49,546 nucleotides of DNA. Origin: Streptomyces lydicus. GTDB taxonomy: Bacteria; Actinomycetota; Actinomycetes; Streptomycetales; Streptomycetaceae. The translations under genes were made by a program, and so were the position numbers. Shown here one piece after another: positions 7,662-15,896 of this stretch. The stretch covers positions 1 to 49,546 of the forward strand of contig NZ_JNZA01000048.1 in assembly GCF_000717345.1 (NCBI RefSeq). The letters run 5' to 3'. The notes below the pieces were generated by a model that was given only the letters and a program-made list of their open reading frames with translations, made no database searches and had not been told where the DNA came from. How positions within the stretch are numbered: the first letter of the stretch is position 1; each line of letters starts with the position of its first letter.

Positions 7662-8549
7662 TCAGCCGATGTGGTAGCTGTCCCCGTACACCTTCCAGTC
7701 CAGCGGGGTGTGCAGATCGAGGTTTCCCTTCTGGAGGAAGACCCGCTGTGCGGTGTCGACCCGGCTGGTGTCGCTGTGCGCCTCCTCCTGCTTCATCGCC
7801 CAGACCCGGGCGTCGAGGAAGGCGTTGAGGTAGGTCTTCTCGTCGCCGCCCTGGGCCGGCGGCTTGGCCTTGGCCAGCGCCCGCTTGCGGATGCTGGAGA
7901 AGCTGGTCGGGTCGCTGCCGTCACCGTGCATCACGATCGCGTCGTAGTACGCGAACTGGCCCAGCACGCCGATGCCGTCGGCCTTGCCCTGCTTGACCGC
8001 GGGGTTGAAGTACACCCGGTCCCGCTCGTCGTTCTGGGCCTTCTGGAACTCGGGGTCCTGGGCGGCCTTCTTCCAGTCCTTGGTGTAGTTGGGGTCCAGG
8101 CCCTCGTGCGAGTCGCTGCCGTCCACCTTGCGCAGCGCGGGGAGGTACTTGGCCAGGACGTTGCCGGGCTTGCGCTGCGTGTAGAGCTCGACGAGTTCGA
8201 GCATGTCGTGGGTGCCGGAACAGAAGCCGATGATGCCGCCCGTGTAGCCGCGGCCGTCACCGATGTCCTCGATGTACTTGTACTGGGCCTTCCAGTTCAG
8301 CGAGGAGTTCTCGGCGCTGGAGACCAGCTGCATCGCGATCTCCTTCTTCGCCGGGTCGTCGAGGCCGGACGCCGCCCGTGCGGCGTGCGGCGCGGAGTGC
8401 GCGGTGGCCGGGGCCGGGTGGTCGGCCGGTCCGGCGGTGGTGGCGAGGGCGGTCGCGGGCACGGCCAGCAGGGCGAGGCCGAGGGCGACGCGGGTGGCTG
8501 TCCTGGGCAGGGCCTTGGGCAGGGCCCTGCCTATCGATCGGGTGCGCAT
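7662..8549 (-). CDS. csn: secreted chitosanase, glycoside hydrolase family 46
   Basis: This is an exported endo-hydrolase of chitosan. A 295-residue precursor starts MRTRSIGRALPKALPRTATR, then a hydrophobic core VALGLALLAVPATALA and an Ala-X-Ala-type cleavage region, a Sec signal peptide. The mature domain shows the GH46 active site: SSAENSSLNWKAQYKYIED with the acid Glu, and EDIGDGRGYTGG with the nucleophile-activating Asp, followed by IIGFCSGTHDML. The frame is open to 8594, but ATG 8549 gives a proper signal peptide. A CsnR-box-like palindrome lies about 50 bp upstream, pointing to induction by chitosan oligomers. Confidence 0.93.
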   Translation of the reverse strand: MRTRSIGRALPKALPRTATRVALGLALLAVPATALATTAGPADHPAPATAHSAPHAARAASGLDDPAKKEIAMQLVSSAENSSLNWKAQYKYIEDIGDGRGYTGGIIGFCSGTHDMLELVELYTQRKPGNVLAKYLPALRKVDGSDSHEGLDPNYTKDWKKAAQDPEFQKAQNDERDRVYFNPAVKQGKADGIGVLGQFAYYDAIVMHGDGSDPTSFSSIRKRALAKAKPPAQGGDEKTYLNAFLDARVWAMKQEEAHSDTSRVDTAQRVFLQKGNLDLHTPLDWKVYGDSYHIG

Positions 8550-8597
8550 GGAGTCAGTCCTCCAGTTCGGAGCGAGCCGTGGGGGGTTCCCCAATCG

Positions 8598-8613
8598 TTA
8601 GGAAGCTTTCCTA
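8598..8613. promoter_or_regulatory. candidate CsnR-type operator for the chitosanase gene
   Basis: TTAGGAAGCTTTCCTA (8598-8613) has 6-bp arms TAGGAA/TTCCTA around GCT. Streptomyces chitosanase genes are known to be controlled by the ROK-family repressor CsnR through an AAGCTT-centred palindrome in the promoter. This sequence and position fit that. No csnR gene is adjacent, so a regulator encoded elsewhere is inferred. Confidence 0.55.
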
Positions 8614-8735
8614 CCAGACTTACGGGGTGCCGTATAGCCGTCGGGTCGAGCCGGCACGGGACGCCACGACCGCCGGGCGGCGACGGCCCGGTCCGTCCTG
8701 CCGTGCTCAACACGACCCGAAGGAACGGCAGTTGC

Positions 8736-9302
8736 TCACCCCGGCAGCTCGTTCAGCAGTCCGTTCAGCAGCCCGTGAATTCCCGGCCGCGGGTCGAAGT
8801 CCGCTGCGGGGAAGGTGAGTTGACGGAACGCGACCCCGTCCAGGTGGTCGAGGAGGATCTCGCAGTGCCGGCGCGGCGTGCGCGAACCGAGGCGCCGCAG
8901 CCACTCGGTACCCCGGTCGATGGTGGCCTCCCGGCCGCGGGCGAGGGCCGCGCGCAGTTCGGGCCGGGCCGTGGACTCCAGGGAGAGGGTGAAGCGGGCG
9001 GCGGTCCTGGCTCGCGCCGGGCCGGTCGCGTACCGGAGGAAGCGGGTGACCTCATCGGCGAGTTCACCGACGCCGGCCGGCGCGGGCCCCGCGCTGACGC
9101 GCTCCCAGTCGCGGCGCTCCAGGGCCCCCAGGTGGTCGACGAGGCCGTCGACCAGGGCCGCCCGGTTGCGGAAGTGGTTGGAGGTCGTACCGGACGGGAC
9201 CCCGGCCGCGGTGTCCACGGCCTGATAGGTGAGCCGCCGCGCCCCCTCGCTCCCGAGGACCTCCAGCGCCGCGTCCAGAACCTGCTCCCGCCGACGTGCC
9301 AC
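8736..9302 (-). CDS. TetR-family transcriptional regulator
   Basis: The N-terminal HTH runs RREQVLDAALEVLGSEGARR, then LTYQAVDTAAGVPSGTTSNHFRNRAALVDGL, the standard TetR layout, followed by an all-helical ligand domain (188 residues in total). I prefer GTG 9302 because AGAAGG is 8 nt upstream. In-frame GTGs at 9335 and 9350 would start inside a tandem repeat that looks like promoter/operator DNA. It is divergent from the M20 dipeptidase-YfcC pair and may control that pair as well as itself. The ligand is unknown. Confidence 0.85.
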   Translation of the reverse strand: MARRREQVLDAALEVLGSEGARRLTYQAVDTAAGVPSGTTSNHFRNRAALVDGLVDHLGALERRDWERVSAGPAPAGVGELADEVTRFLRYATGPARARTAARFTLSLESTARPELRAALARGREATIDRGTEWLRRLGSRTPRRHCEILLDHLDGVAFRQLTFPAADFDPRPGIHGLLNGLLNELPG

Positions 9303-9327
9303 TCCGTGCGCCCTTCTCGGTCTTGCC

Positions 9328-9357
9328 GGATCCACTATTTTTGGATCCACTATTTTT
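9328..9357. repeat. two tandem copies of a 15-bp repeat in the tetR promoter
   Basis: GGATCCACTATTTTT occurs twice head to tail (9328-9342 and 9343-9357) with no mismatch. On the minus strand TTTACA followed by AAATAG/AATAGT (17-18 nt spacing) overlaps the distal copy, so the repeats sit at the predicted tetR promoter. They may be operator half-sites or a recent duplication. The rest of 9358-9594 has only CTGACTCAACGTCAG (9521-9535), a possible short operator before the dipeptidase gene. Confidence 0.6.
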
Positions 9358-9594
9358 GTAGTGCGCGTTCACTGTAAACGTAGTCCCGGACCGTCGTGAC
9401 CAGGCGCTTCATCGCTGCCGCGCATCCTCGGAGTCCTGCCGCGCGGAGCACCCCCGCCCGCCGGACCCGACGGCGCCGCCGCCCCATACATCCCGTTACG
9501 CCCGATAAGCTGGCCTGCGTCTGACTCAACGTCAGGTACGGGCGATGGCGTCGAGGTGCGTGACACCGGCGGCGCCGAGGAGAGGGGTTCCGCG

Positions 9595-11013
9595 GTGAAC
9601 CAGGAAGCCAACGACCCGCACGTCCCGGGCACCGGCGCGGCGGCCGCCGCCCTGGAGTCCACCGTGGACGCACTGATGGACGGGGTGTGCGCGGACCTCA
9701 AGCGGCTCGCGGCCATCCCCTCGATCGCCTTTCCCGGCTTCTCGCCCGAACCGGTCCTCCAGGCCCGCGATCTGCTCGTCGCCCTGCTCAGGGACGCCGG
9801 CGTCGCCACCATCGGGGAGCTCAACCTCCCCGCCACCGCCCCCGTCATCACCGGGAGCATCCCGCCACCCACCCCCGACGCCCCCACCGTCCTGCTCTAC
9901 GGCCACTACGACGTCCAGCCGCCCGGCGACGAGCGGCTGTGGACCTCCGCGCCCTTCGAACCCGCCGACTTCCACGAACCGGCCGGCGGCCCCGCGATCC
10001 GTGCCCGCGGCATCGCCGACGACAAGGCCAACCTCATGGCCCACATCGGCGCCCTGCGGGCCTACCGCGGCCGTCCACCCGTCGGCATCAAGATCGTCTT
10101 CGAGGGTCAGGAGGAGTACGGCAGCGCCTTCGAGGCGTATCCGCCCAGCGAACCCGACCTCTTCGCCTGCGACGCGATGATCATCGCGGACACCGGCAAC
10201 ATCCGCCCCGGCACCCCCACCCTCACCACCGCCCTGCGCGGCTCCGCCGTCGTCCTCGTCGAGGTCCGCACCCTCAACTCCGCCGTCCACAGCGGCGAGT
10301 ACGGCGGCGCCGCCCCCGACGCCCTGCTCACCCTCCTCAAGGCACTCGGCACCCTCCACGACGTCCACGGCGACGTCGCCGTCGAAGGGCTGCGCCGGGA
10401 GCCCTGGCACGGCACCACCTTCACCGAGGAGGAGTTCCGCGACCTCGCCGGCGTCATCCCCGGCACCCCGCTCCCCGGCTCCGGCGGCCTCGGCGAACGC
10501 CTCTGGAACGGCCCCGCCCTCACCGTCGTCGGCCTGGACGCGCCGTCCGTCGACCGCGCCGCGTCCGCCGTCGTCCCGTACGCCCGCGCCAAGCTCAACC
10601 TCCGCGTGCACCCCCGGCAGGATCCCAAGGAGGCCCAGGCCGCCCTCGTCCGCCACCTTCAGCGCCTGCGCCCGTTCGGCATCCCGCTCACCGTCACACC
10701 CGGCGAGGCCGGCCCCGGCTACGAGGCCGCCACCGACGGCCCCGCCTACCGCGCGGCCCGCACCGCACTGCGCCGCGCCTGGGGCACCGACCCCGTCCAC
10801 TGCGCCAGCGGCGGTTCCATCCCCCTGGTCAACGGCCTGGCCGAGGCCGCCCCGAACGCCGAGATCCTGCTCTTCGGGGCCGAGGACAACCTCTGCAATC
10901 TGCACGGCCCGAACGAACGCGTGCTGCGGTCCGAACTCCGCGGCCACCTGCTCGCCGAGGCCGCCTTCCTCGCCGAATACGCCGCCGGCCACCGCACCGG
11001 ACCCACCCCGTGA
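9595..11013 (+). CDS. M20-family zinc dipeptidase
   Basis: This is a 472-residue cytosolic metallopeptidase. The zinc site is complete: YGHYDVQPPGD (His104), GIADDKANLMAH (bridging Asp near 142), GQEEYGS (catalytic Glu173 and Glu174), IADTGN (an Asp) and the final NLHGPNE (His437). The mid-protein dimerisation lid is present, so the length is normal for M20 dipeptidases of the carnosinase/CNDP group. GTG 9595 follows GAGAGGGG; the frame is open to 9556. The stop overlaps the start of the YfcC-type transporter (GTGA), so uptake and hydrolysis of a peptide or acylated amino acid are probably coupled. Substrate is not determined. Confidence 0.9.
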   Translation: MNQEANDPHVPGTGAAAAALESTVDALMDGVCADLKRLAAIPSIAFPGFSPEPVLQARDLLVALLRDAGVATIGELNLPATAPVITGSIPPPTPDAPTVLLYGHYDVQPPGDERLWTSAPFEPADFHEPAGGPAIRARGIADDKANLMAHIGALRAYRGRPPVGIKIVFEGQEEYGSAFEAYPPSEPDLFACDAMIIADTGNIRPGTPTLTTALRGSAVVLVEVRTLNSAVHSGEYGGAAPDALLTLLKALGTLHDVHGDVAVEGLRREPWHGTTFTEEEFRDLAGVIPGTPLPGSGGLGERLWNGPALTVVGLDAPSVDRAASAVVPYARAKLNLRVHPRQDPKEAQAALVRHLQRLRPFGIPLTVTPGEAGPGYEAATDGPAYRAARTALRRAWGTDPVHCASGGSIPLVNGLAEAAPNAEILLFGAEDNLCNLHGPNERVLRSELRGHLLAEAAFLAEYAAGHRTGPTP

Positions 11014-12572
11014 CGGCCCCCGACCCTGCCGGCACCACCCCGCCGACGGCAGGTCCCCCACCGGGCGAGGACCACCCGCCAGGCCGCCCCCGCTTCACCT
11101 TCCCCAGCGCCCTGACCGTCCTGGTCCTGGTCACCCTCGTGGTCTGGACCGTGGCGTTCTTCATCCCGTCCGGTACCTACACCCGCAATGCCGCCGGCGC
11201 CCCCGTCCAGGGCACCTACCACCGCACGCCCTCGGGCCTGACCTTCCTCGACCGCCTCGGCGACCTCTTCCTCTCCCCGGTCAACGGGCTCTACGGCATC
11301 AAGGACCCCAAGACCGGTCAGGTCGGCCCGGATCTGACCGGTGACCTCTACGGCAGCGCCGGCGTCTTCCTCTTCGTCCTCGCCATCGGCGCCTTCATCA
11401 CCGTCGTCTTCGCCACCGGAGCCCTCGACCGGGGGATCGGCCGCCTCGCCCACCGCCTCCGCGACCGCGGCGCGCTGCTCATCGCCGGCATCATGACGGT
11501 CTTCTCCCTCCTCGGCACCGTCGAGGGCTTCGCCGAGGAGACCCTGGGCTTCTACGGGCTGATCGTGCCCCTGATGCTGGCCCTCGGCTTCGACCGGCTG
11601 GTGGCCACCGGCACCATCATCCTGGGCGCGGGTGTCGGCGTCCTGTGCTCCACCGTCAACCCCTTCGCCACCGGCGTCGCCTCCTCCGCCGCCGACATCT
11701 CCCTCGGCGACGGCATCGCCCTGCGCTTCGCCATGTGGCTGGTCCTCACCGCCGTGACGATCGCGTACGTCATCCGCTACGCCCGCCGCGTCCGCGCCGT
11801 CCCCGAACGCTCCCTCTGCGGCTTCCTCCCCGGCGACCGCGACCATGCCCAGACCGCCGCCGACGCCCAGGAACCCCCGCCCCTCACGCCCCTCCACAAG
11901 ACGGTCCTGGTCACCGTCGCCCTGGTCTTCGCCTTCATGATCTTCTCGGTGATCCCCTGGTCCGGTGCCCTCACCGGCCGCGCGGACGCCGCCCCCTACG
12001 CCTTCGAACTCGGCTGGTCCTTCCCCCAGTTGGCGGCCCTGTTCCTGGTCGCGTCGGTCCTCGTCGGCCTGCTCGCCCGCATGCCCGAACCCCGACTCAG
12101 CGCGACCGTCGTCCAGGGCGCCGCGGACTTCATCTCACCGGCCCTGGTCATCGTCCTGGCCCGCGGCGTCACCGTCATCATGAACAACGCCAAGGTCACC
12201 GACACAGTCCTGCACTCCATCGAAGGCGTGGTCTCCGGCACCCCCTCCGCCGTCTTCGGCATCACGGTCTTCGTCGTCAACCTCCCGCTGGCCTTCCTGA
12301 TCCCCTCCACCTCCGGCCACGCCACCCTCGCCATGCCGATCCTGGCCCCCCTGGCCGACTTCGCCCACGTCCCCCGCGCCGTCGCCGTCACCGCCTGGCA
12401 GGCAGCCAGCGGCTGGATGAACCTGTGGGTCCCCACCACCGCCGTCATCATGGGCGGCATCTCCCTCGCCAAGGTCGGCTACAACACCTACCTCCGCTTC
12501 ATCTGGCCCCTCCTGGCCCTCCTCTTCCTCCTGATCTGCGCGTTCGTGGGGGCGGGGGCGGTGGTGACCTGA
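11010..12572 (+). CDS. YfcC/DcuC-family membrane transporter
   Basis: This is a 520-residue polytopic membrane protein with about 12 hydrophobic segments, starting after a proline-rich cytosolic N-terminus. FTFPSALTVLVLVTLVVWTV, then AFFIPSGTYTR, is the typical opening of YfcC-type (C4-dicarboxylate carrier-like) proteins. The conserved stretches FAEETLGFYGLIVPLMLALGFD and PSTSGHATLAMPILAPLADF also fit. The family includes uptake systems for amino acids and peptides. Translational coupling to the M20 dipeptidase (GTGA overlap) suggests it imports that enzyme's substrate, much as AbgT pairs with AbgAB. Substrate is an inference only. Confidence 0.82.
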   Translation: MTAPDPAGTTPPTAGPPPGEDHPPGRPRFTFPSALTVLVLVTLVVWTVAFFIPSGTYTRNAAGAPVQGTYHRTPSGLTFLDRLGDLFLSPVNGLYGIKDPKTGQVGPDLTGDLYGSAGVFLFVLAIGAFITVVFATGALDRGIGRLAHRLRDRGALLIAGIMTVFSLLGTVEGFAEETLGFYGLIVPLMLALGFDRLVATGTIILGAGVGVLCSTVNPFATGVASSAADISLGDGIALRFAMWLVLTAVTIAYVIRYARRVRAVPERSLCGFLPGDRDHAQTAADAQEPPPLTPLHKTVLVTVALVFAFMIFSVIPWSGALTGRADAAPYAFELGWSFPQLAALFLVASVLVGLLARMPEPRLSATVVQGAADFISPALVIVLARGVTVIMNNAKVTDTVLHSIEGVVSGTPSAVFGITVFVVNLPLAFLIPSTSGHATLAMPILAPLADFAHVPRAVAVTAWQAASGWMNLWVPTTAVIMGGISLAKVGYNTYLRFIWPLLALLFLLICAFVGAGAVVT

Positions 12573-12607
12573 CCACCGGCCGGCCGCGCGCCGACCGCCG
12601 TAGACGG

Positions 12608-12655
12608 CGCAGGGCCGGTACCGCCACCCGAGAGGGAGGAGGTACCGGCCCTGCG
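12608..12655. terminator. bidirectional stem-loop between yfcC-type gene and aceB
   Basis: CGCAGGGCCGGTACC (12608-12622) pairs perfectly with GGTACCGGCCCTGCG (12641-12655) across an 18-nt loop. It sits between the convergent transporter and malate synthase genes. It has no T run, as is common in this genus. Confidence 0.7.
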
Positions 12656-12672
12656 TGCGGTGCGAGCGGTGC

Positions 12673-14301
12673 TCAGCCCAGCAGTTCGTATGCCGGGAGG
12701 GTCAGGAAGTCCGCGTAGTCGGCGTCCAGGGAGACCTTCAGGAGGAGGTCGTGGGCCTGCTGCCACTTGCCGGAGGTGAAGGCTTCCTCGCCGAGTTCGG
12801 TGCGGAGGGCGGCCAGTTCGTCGGCGGCGATGGTGCGGACGAGGTCCGCCGTGGCCTTTTCGCCGTTCTCGAAGACGACGCCGGCGTCGACCCACTGCCA
12901 GATCTGGGAGCGGGAGATCTCCGCGGTGGCGGCGTCCTCCATGAGGCCGAAGATGGCGACCGCGCCGAGGCCGCGGAGCCAGGCTTCGATGTAGCGGGTG
13001 CCGACCTGGACGGCGTCGATCAGGCCCTGGTAGGTGGGCTTGGCGTCGAGGGAGTCGATGGCGATGAGGTCGGCGGCGGAGACCGAGACGTCCTCGCGCA
13101 GGCGGTGCTTCTGGTGGGGGGCGTCGCCGAGGACCGCGTCGAAGGAGGCGCGGGCGACCGGGACCAGGTCGGGGTGGGCGACCCAGGAGCCGTCGAAGCC
13201 GTCGCCGGCCTCGCGGTCCTTGTCGTTCTTGACCTTGGCCAGGGCCTGCTCGTTGGCCTCCGGGTCGCGGCGGTTGGGGATGAAGGCCGCCATGCCGCCG
13301 ATGGCGTGCGCGCCGCGCTTGTGGCAGGTGCGCACGAGGAGTTCGGTGTAGGCGCGCATGAACGGGGCGGTCATGGTGACCGCGTTGCGGTCCGGCAGGA
13401 CGAACTTGGCGCCGCCGTCGCGGAAGTTCTTGACGATGGAGAAGAGGTAGTCCCAGCGGCCGGCGTTGAGGCCGGAGGCGTGGTCGCGGAGCTCGTAGAG
13501 GATCTCCTCCATCTCGTACGCGGCCGTGATGGTCTCGATGAGGACCGTGGCGCGAACGGTGCCCTGAGGGATGCCCACGTAGTCCTGGGCGAAGACGAAG
13601 ATGTCGTTCCAGAGGCGGGCCTCCAGGTGCGACTCGGTCTTCGGGAGGTAGAAGTACGGGCCCTTGCCGAGGGAGAGCAGCCGCTTGGCGTTGTGGAAGA
13701 AGTAGAGGCCGAAGTCGACCAGCGCGCCGGGGACCGGGCGGCCCTCGAACTGCAGGTGGCGCTCCTCCAGGTGCCAGCCGCGCGGCCGCATCACGACGGT
13801 CGCCAGTTCCTCGGCGGGCTTGAGGGCGTACGACTTGCCGGAGGCCGGGTCGGTGAAGTCGATCCGGCGCTCGTAGGCGTCGATCAGGTTGAGCTGGCCG
13901 GTGACGACGTTCTCCCAGGTGGGGGCGGAGGCGTCCTCGAAGTCGGCGAGCCAGACCTTGGCACCCGAGTTGAGGGCGTTGATCGTCATCTTGCGGTCGG
14001 TGGGACCGGTGATCTCCACCCGGCGGTCGTTGAGCGCCTCGGGGGCCTCGGCGACCTTCCAGCTGTCGTCGGCGCGGACGGCCGCGGTCTCCGGGAGGAA
14101 GTCCAGCGTGCTGGTCCGCGCGATCTCGGCGCGGCGCTCGGCACGGCGCGCGAGCAGTTCGTCGCGACGCGGGGTGAACCGGCGGTGCAGCTCGGCGACG
14201 AAGGCGAGCGCGGCGTCGGTGAGGACCTCGTCCTGCCGTTCGGGGGTGTGGGCGGGGTCGACTTCGACGATGGCCAGCGGGGACGGCGCTGGTGCGGACA
14301 T
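12673..14301 (-). CDS. aceB: malate synthase A
   Basis: The enzyme condenses glyoxylate with acetyl-CoA to malate, routing the glyoxylate released from allantoin into central metabolism. The 542-residue protein is typical of the A isoform. The family signature [20 protein letters not shown] is present near the middle. [14 protein letters not shown] contains the catalytic Arg, and [13 protein letters not shown] lies in the C-terminal active-site half. GGAGT precedes the ATG. No isocitrate lyase is nearby. It sits between uricase and allantoinase genes and has both regulon palindromes in its promoter, so it belongs functionally to purine catabolism. Confidence 0.96.
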   Translation of the reverse strand: MSAPAPSPLAIVEVDPAHTPERQDEVLTDAALAFVAELHRRFTPRRDELLARRAERRAEIARTSTLDFLPETAAVRADDSWKVAEAPEALNDRRVEITGPTDRKMTINALNSGAKVWLADFEDASAPTWENVVTGQLNLIDAYERRIDFTDPASGKSYALKPAEELATVVMRPRGWHLEERHLQFEGRPVPGALVDFGLYFFHNAKRLLSLGKGPYFYLPKTESHLEARLWNDIFVFAQDYVGIPQGTVRATVLIETITAAYEMEEILYELRDHASGLNAGRWDYLFSIVKNFRDGGAKFVLPDRNAVTMTAPFMRAYTELLVRTCHKRGAHAIGGMAAFIPNRRDPEANEQALAKVKNDKDREAGDGFDGSWVAHPDLVPVARASFDAVLGDAPHQKHRLREDVSVSAADLIAIDSLDAKPTYQGLIDAVQVGTRYIEAWLRGLGAVAIFGLMEDAATAEISRSQIWQWVDAGVVFENGEKATADLVRTIAADELAALRTELGEEAFTSGKWQQAHDLLLKVSLDADYADFLTLPAYELLG

Positions 14302-14426
14302 GAGCTGTCACTCCATTCAGCGGCGGTGCCTGGCGGCCGCCGGGGCGCCGGGGCGGCACGGGGTGCCGCGGGCTCCGAGATACGGTCGCGGGCGCCGTTC
14401 GGGTTCAGGGCGCTTCTGACCAGTGG

Positions 14427-14467
14427 AGACTAGTTTCCTTATCGCGGAACTTCAATGGTTTGTTGAT
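14427..14467 (-). promoter_or_regulatory. aceB promoter with two adjacent operators
   Basis: On the minus strand, TTGAAG (14455-14450), exactly 17 nt and TAGTCT (14432-14427) form a strong promoter about 120 nt before the start codon. The 15-bp palindrome TTCCGCGATAAGGAA fills the spacer (14449-14435). The 17-bp palindrome ATCAACAAACCATTGAA (14467-14451) overlaps the -35. Each palindrome recurs at other catabolic promoters in the window. This is the only promoter with both. Confidence 0.7.
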
Positions 14468-14525
14468 GTCGAGATTCTCTGGGTCGACACAAGTGGTGAT
14501 CGAATGGCGCTCGGTGCCATACCCG

Positions 14526-15203
14526 TCACTCTCCATCACCCCCGTCGCGCCCGCGCGGCGCCTGCTCCAGTCGGTGCAGGTCCTCCGGCGTGTCGATGTC
14601 GTACGGCGCGGCGATGTCGGAGCACTCGACGAGAGTGAGCGCGGCGGCGTGCCGCTGGAGGTAGGCGCGGGCGCCGCGGTCGCCCTCCGCGCTCGCCGCG
14701 ATGTCCGCCCAGCGGCCGGCGCCGAACAGCACGGGGTGGCCGCGGCGCCCGTCGTACGAGGCCGCCGCCAGGTCCGCGCCCGCGGCGTACGCGGCGATCA
14801 GCCGGGCGACCGCCGCGGCGCCGATACCGGGCTGGTCCACCAGGGACACCACCACCGCCCCGGCCCCCGAGCCGGCCAGCGCGGCCAGGCCCACCCGCAG
14901 GGAAGTGCCCATGCCCTGCTGCCAGTCGGGGTTCTCCGAGATGCCGTACGCCGAGAGGTCGGCCCGGGCGCGTACCGCGTCGGCGGCGGCGCCCAGTACG
15001 AGGTGCACGGGGTCGCAGCCGCCGTCCCGCAGGACCCGCGCGGCGTGCTCGACCAGCGGCCGTCCCCGGTGGTCGAGCAGTGCCTTGGGCCGTCCCCCCA
15101 GACGCCGGCCGCCGCCGGCGGCGAGCAGCAGACCGGCGACCCTCCCCTCGGGCCGTGGCGCGGCGGACGGTTCTCCCGGCGGTGTCGATGCTGTCGGTGC
15201 CAT
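14526..15203 (-). CDS. MobA-like nucleotidyltransferase (molybdenum cofactor cytidylyltransferase type)
   Basis: The 225-residue protein has the nucleotide-binding loop LLLAAGGGRRLGGRPKALL (LAAGxGxRxGxPK) near residues 25-43. SLVDQPG supplies the metal-binding Asp, and SYDGRRGHPVLFG is also conserved. This is the MocA/PucB-type family, which makes or installs the cytidylated molybdopterin cofactor used by xanthine dehydrogenase. Neighbouring purine genes support a role in maturing a xanthine dehydrogenase encoded elsewhere; none of its subunits is in this window. GAGGT lies upstream of the ATG. The exact nucleotide (CTP or GTP) cannot be told. Confidence 0.82.
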   Translation of the reverse strand: MAPTASTPPGEPSAAPRPEGRVAGLLLAAGGGRRLGGRPKALLDHRGRPLVEHAARVLRDGGCDPVHLVLGAAADAVRARADLSAYGISENPDWQQGMGTSLRVGLAALAGSGAGAVVVSLVDQPGIGAAAVARLIAAYAAGADLAAASYDGRRGHPVLFGAGRWADIAASAEGDRGARAYLQRHAAALTLVECSDIAAPYDIDTPEDLHRLEQAPRGRDGGDGE

Positions 15204-15284
15204 GGGGACTGCTTACCTCATGGCGCCGTGTGACGCGTCGCCCTGGCGGGTGCCGCCCGCGGTGCCGGTGCGCGGTGCCGTCGC

Positions 15285-15509
15285 TCAGGCCGCGTCGTCG
15301 GACGCGCGCGGGCGGGGGATGCTCGGCCGGAAGCGCTCCCGCAGGTGGTGCGTCCGCTCCTCCACGCGCCGCCGCTCGGCGACGTAGCGGTGTATGTGCT
15401 CCAGGGTGATTTCCGACGCATCGGAAAGGCCGTACGCGCGACAGATGAGCTGGACGACGCTGACGCCGCGGCGGTTCGGGCCGGTGCCGGGACCGGTGTT
15501 GGGCTCCAT
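15285..15509 (-). CDS. small hypothetical protein
   Basis: This is a 74-residue soluble protein with a helical, charged core (VVQLICRAYGLSDASEITL, then EHIHRYVAERRRVEER). I recognise no family. GGAGA lies about 6 nt before the ATG and the third codon positions are GC-rich, so it looks like a real gene. It lies 81 nt upstream of the MobA-like gene in the same direction and may be co-transcribed. AT-rich inverted bases (gatatgccggatat) just upstream may belong to its promoter. Confidence 0.6.
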   Translation of the reverse strand: MEPNTGPGTGPNRRGVSVVQLICRAYGLSDASEITLEHIHRYVAERRRVEERTHHLRERFRPSIPRPRASDDAA

Positions 15510-15896
15510 GGCAGTCTCCGATCCAGTGATATGCCGGATATTTCCTTAGAAGGGAGAATGCTCCGTTCCGCCACCGCCTACGCATCGAATTCGCGACGAA
15601 CATGCCAATGGGTGCCGGGGAGAACGCACGTACTGACACATCATCAGGCCGAAAACGGGTACCGCGTGTGGGGGAGTGGTCGATGGGGCGTGTGGGGTGC
15701 GAGTGGGGGTGGTGCGGCCCTGGTGACGCCCCAATTGCCGTCGCGAAACCGGCTCTTCGGACAAGGCGTCCCGTTCGCCCGCCGGCGATGTCACGGCCGG
15801 GCGTGTGGCCGGATAAGGTTCTGCCCCGTTGCGGACATCGTGGCTGCCCGCCGGTGCGGCGGGTGAGGCGCATGTTTTTCTGAGTCGGGGGACGTC
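15510..15896. other. 387-bp intergenic region, no gene seen
   Basis: This gap separates the divergent small gene and the kinase gene. Open frames here have poor third-position bias and no ribosome site. Apart from the AT-rich element near 15527-15542 I see no repeat, hairpin or strong promoter pair. Confidence 0.5.
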
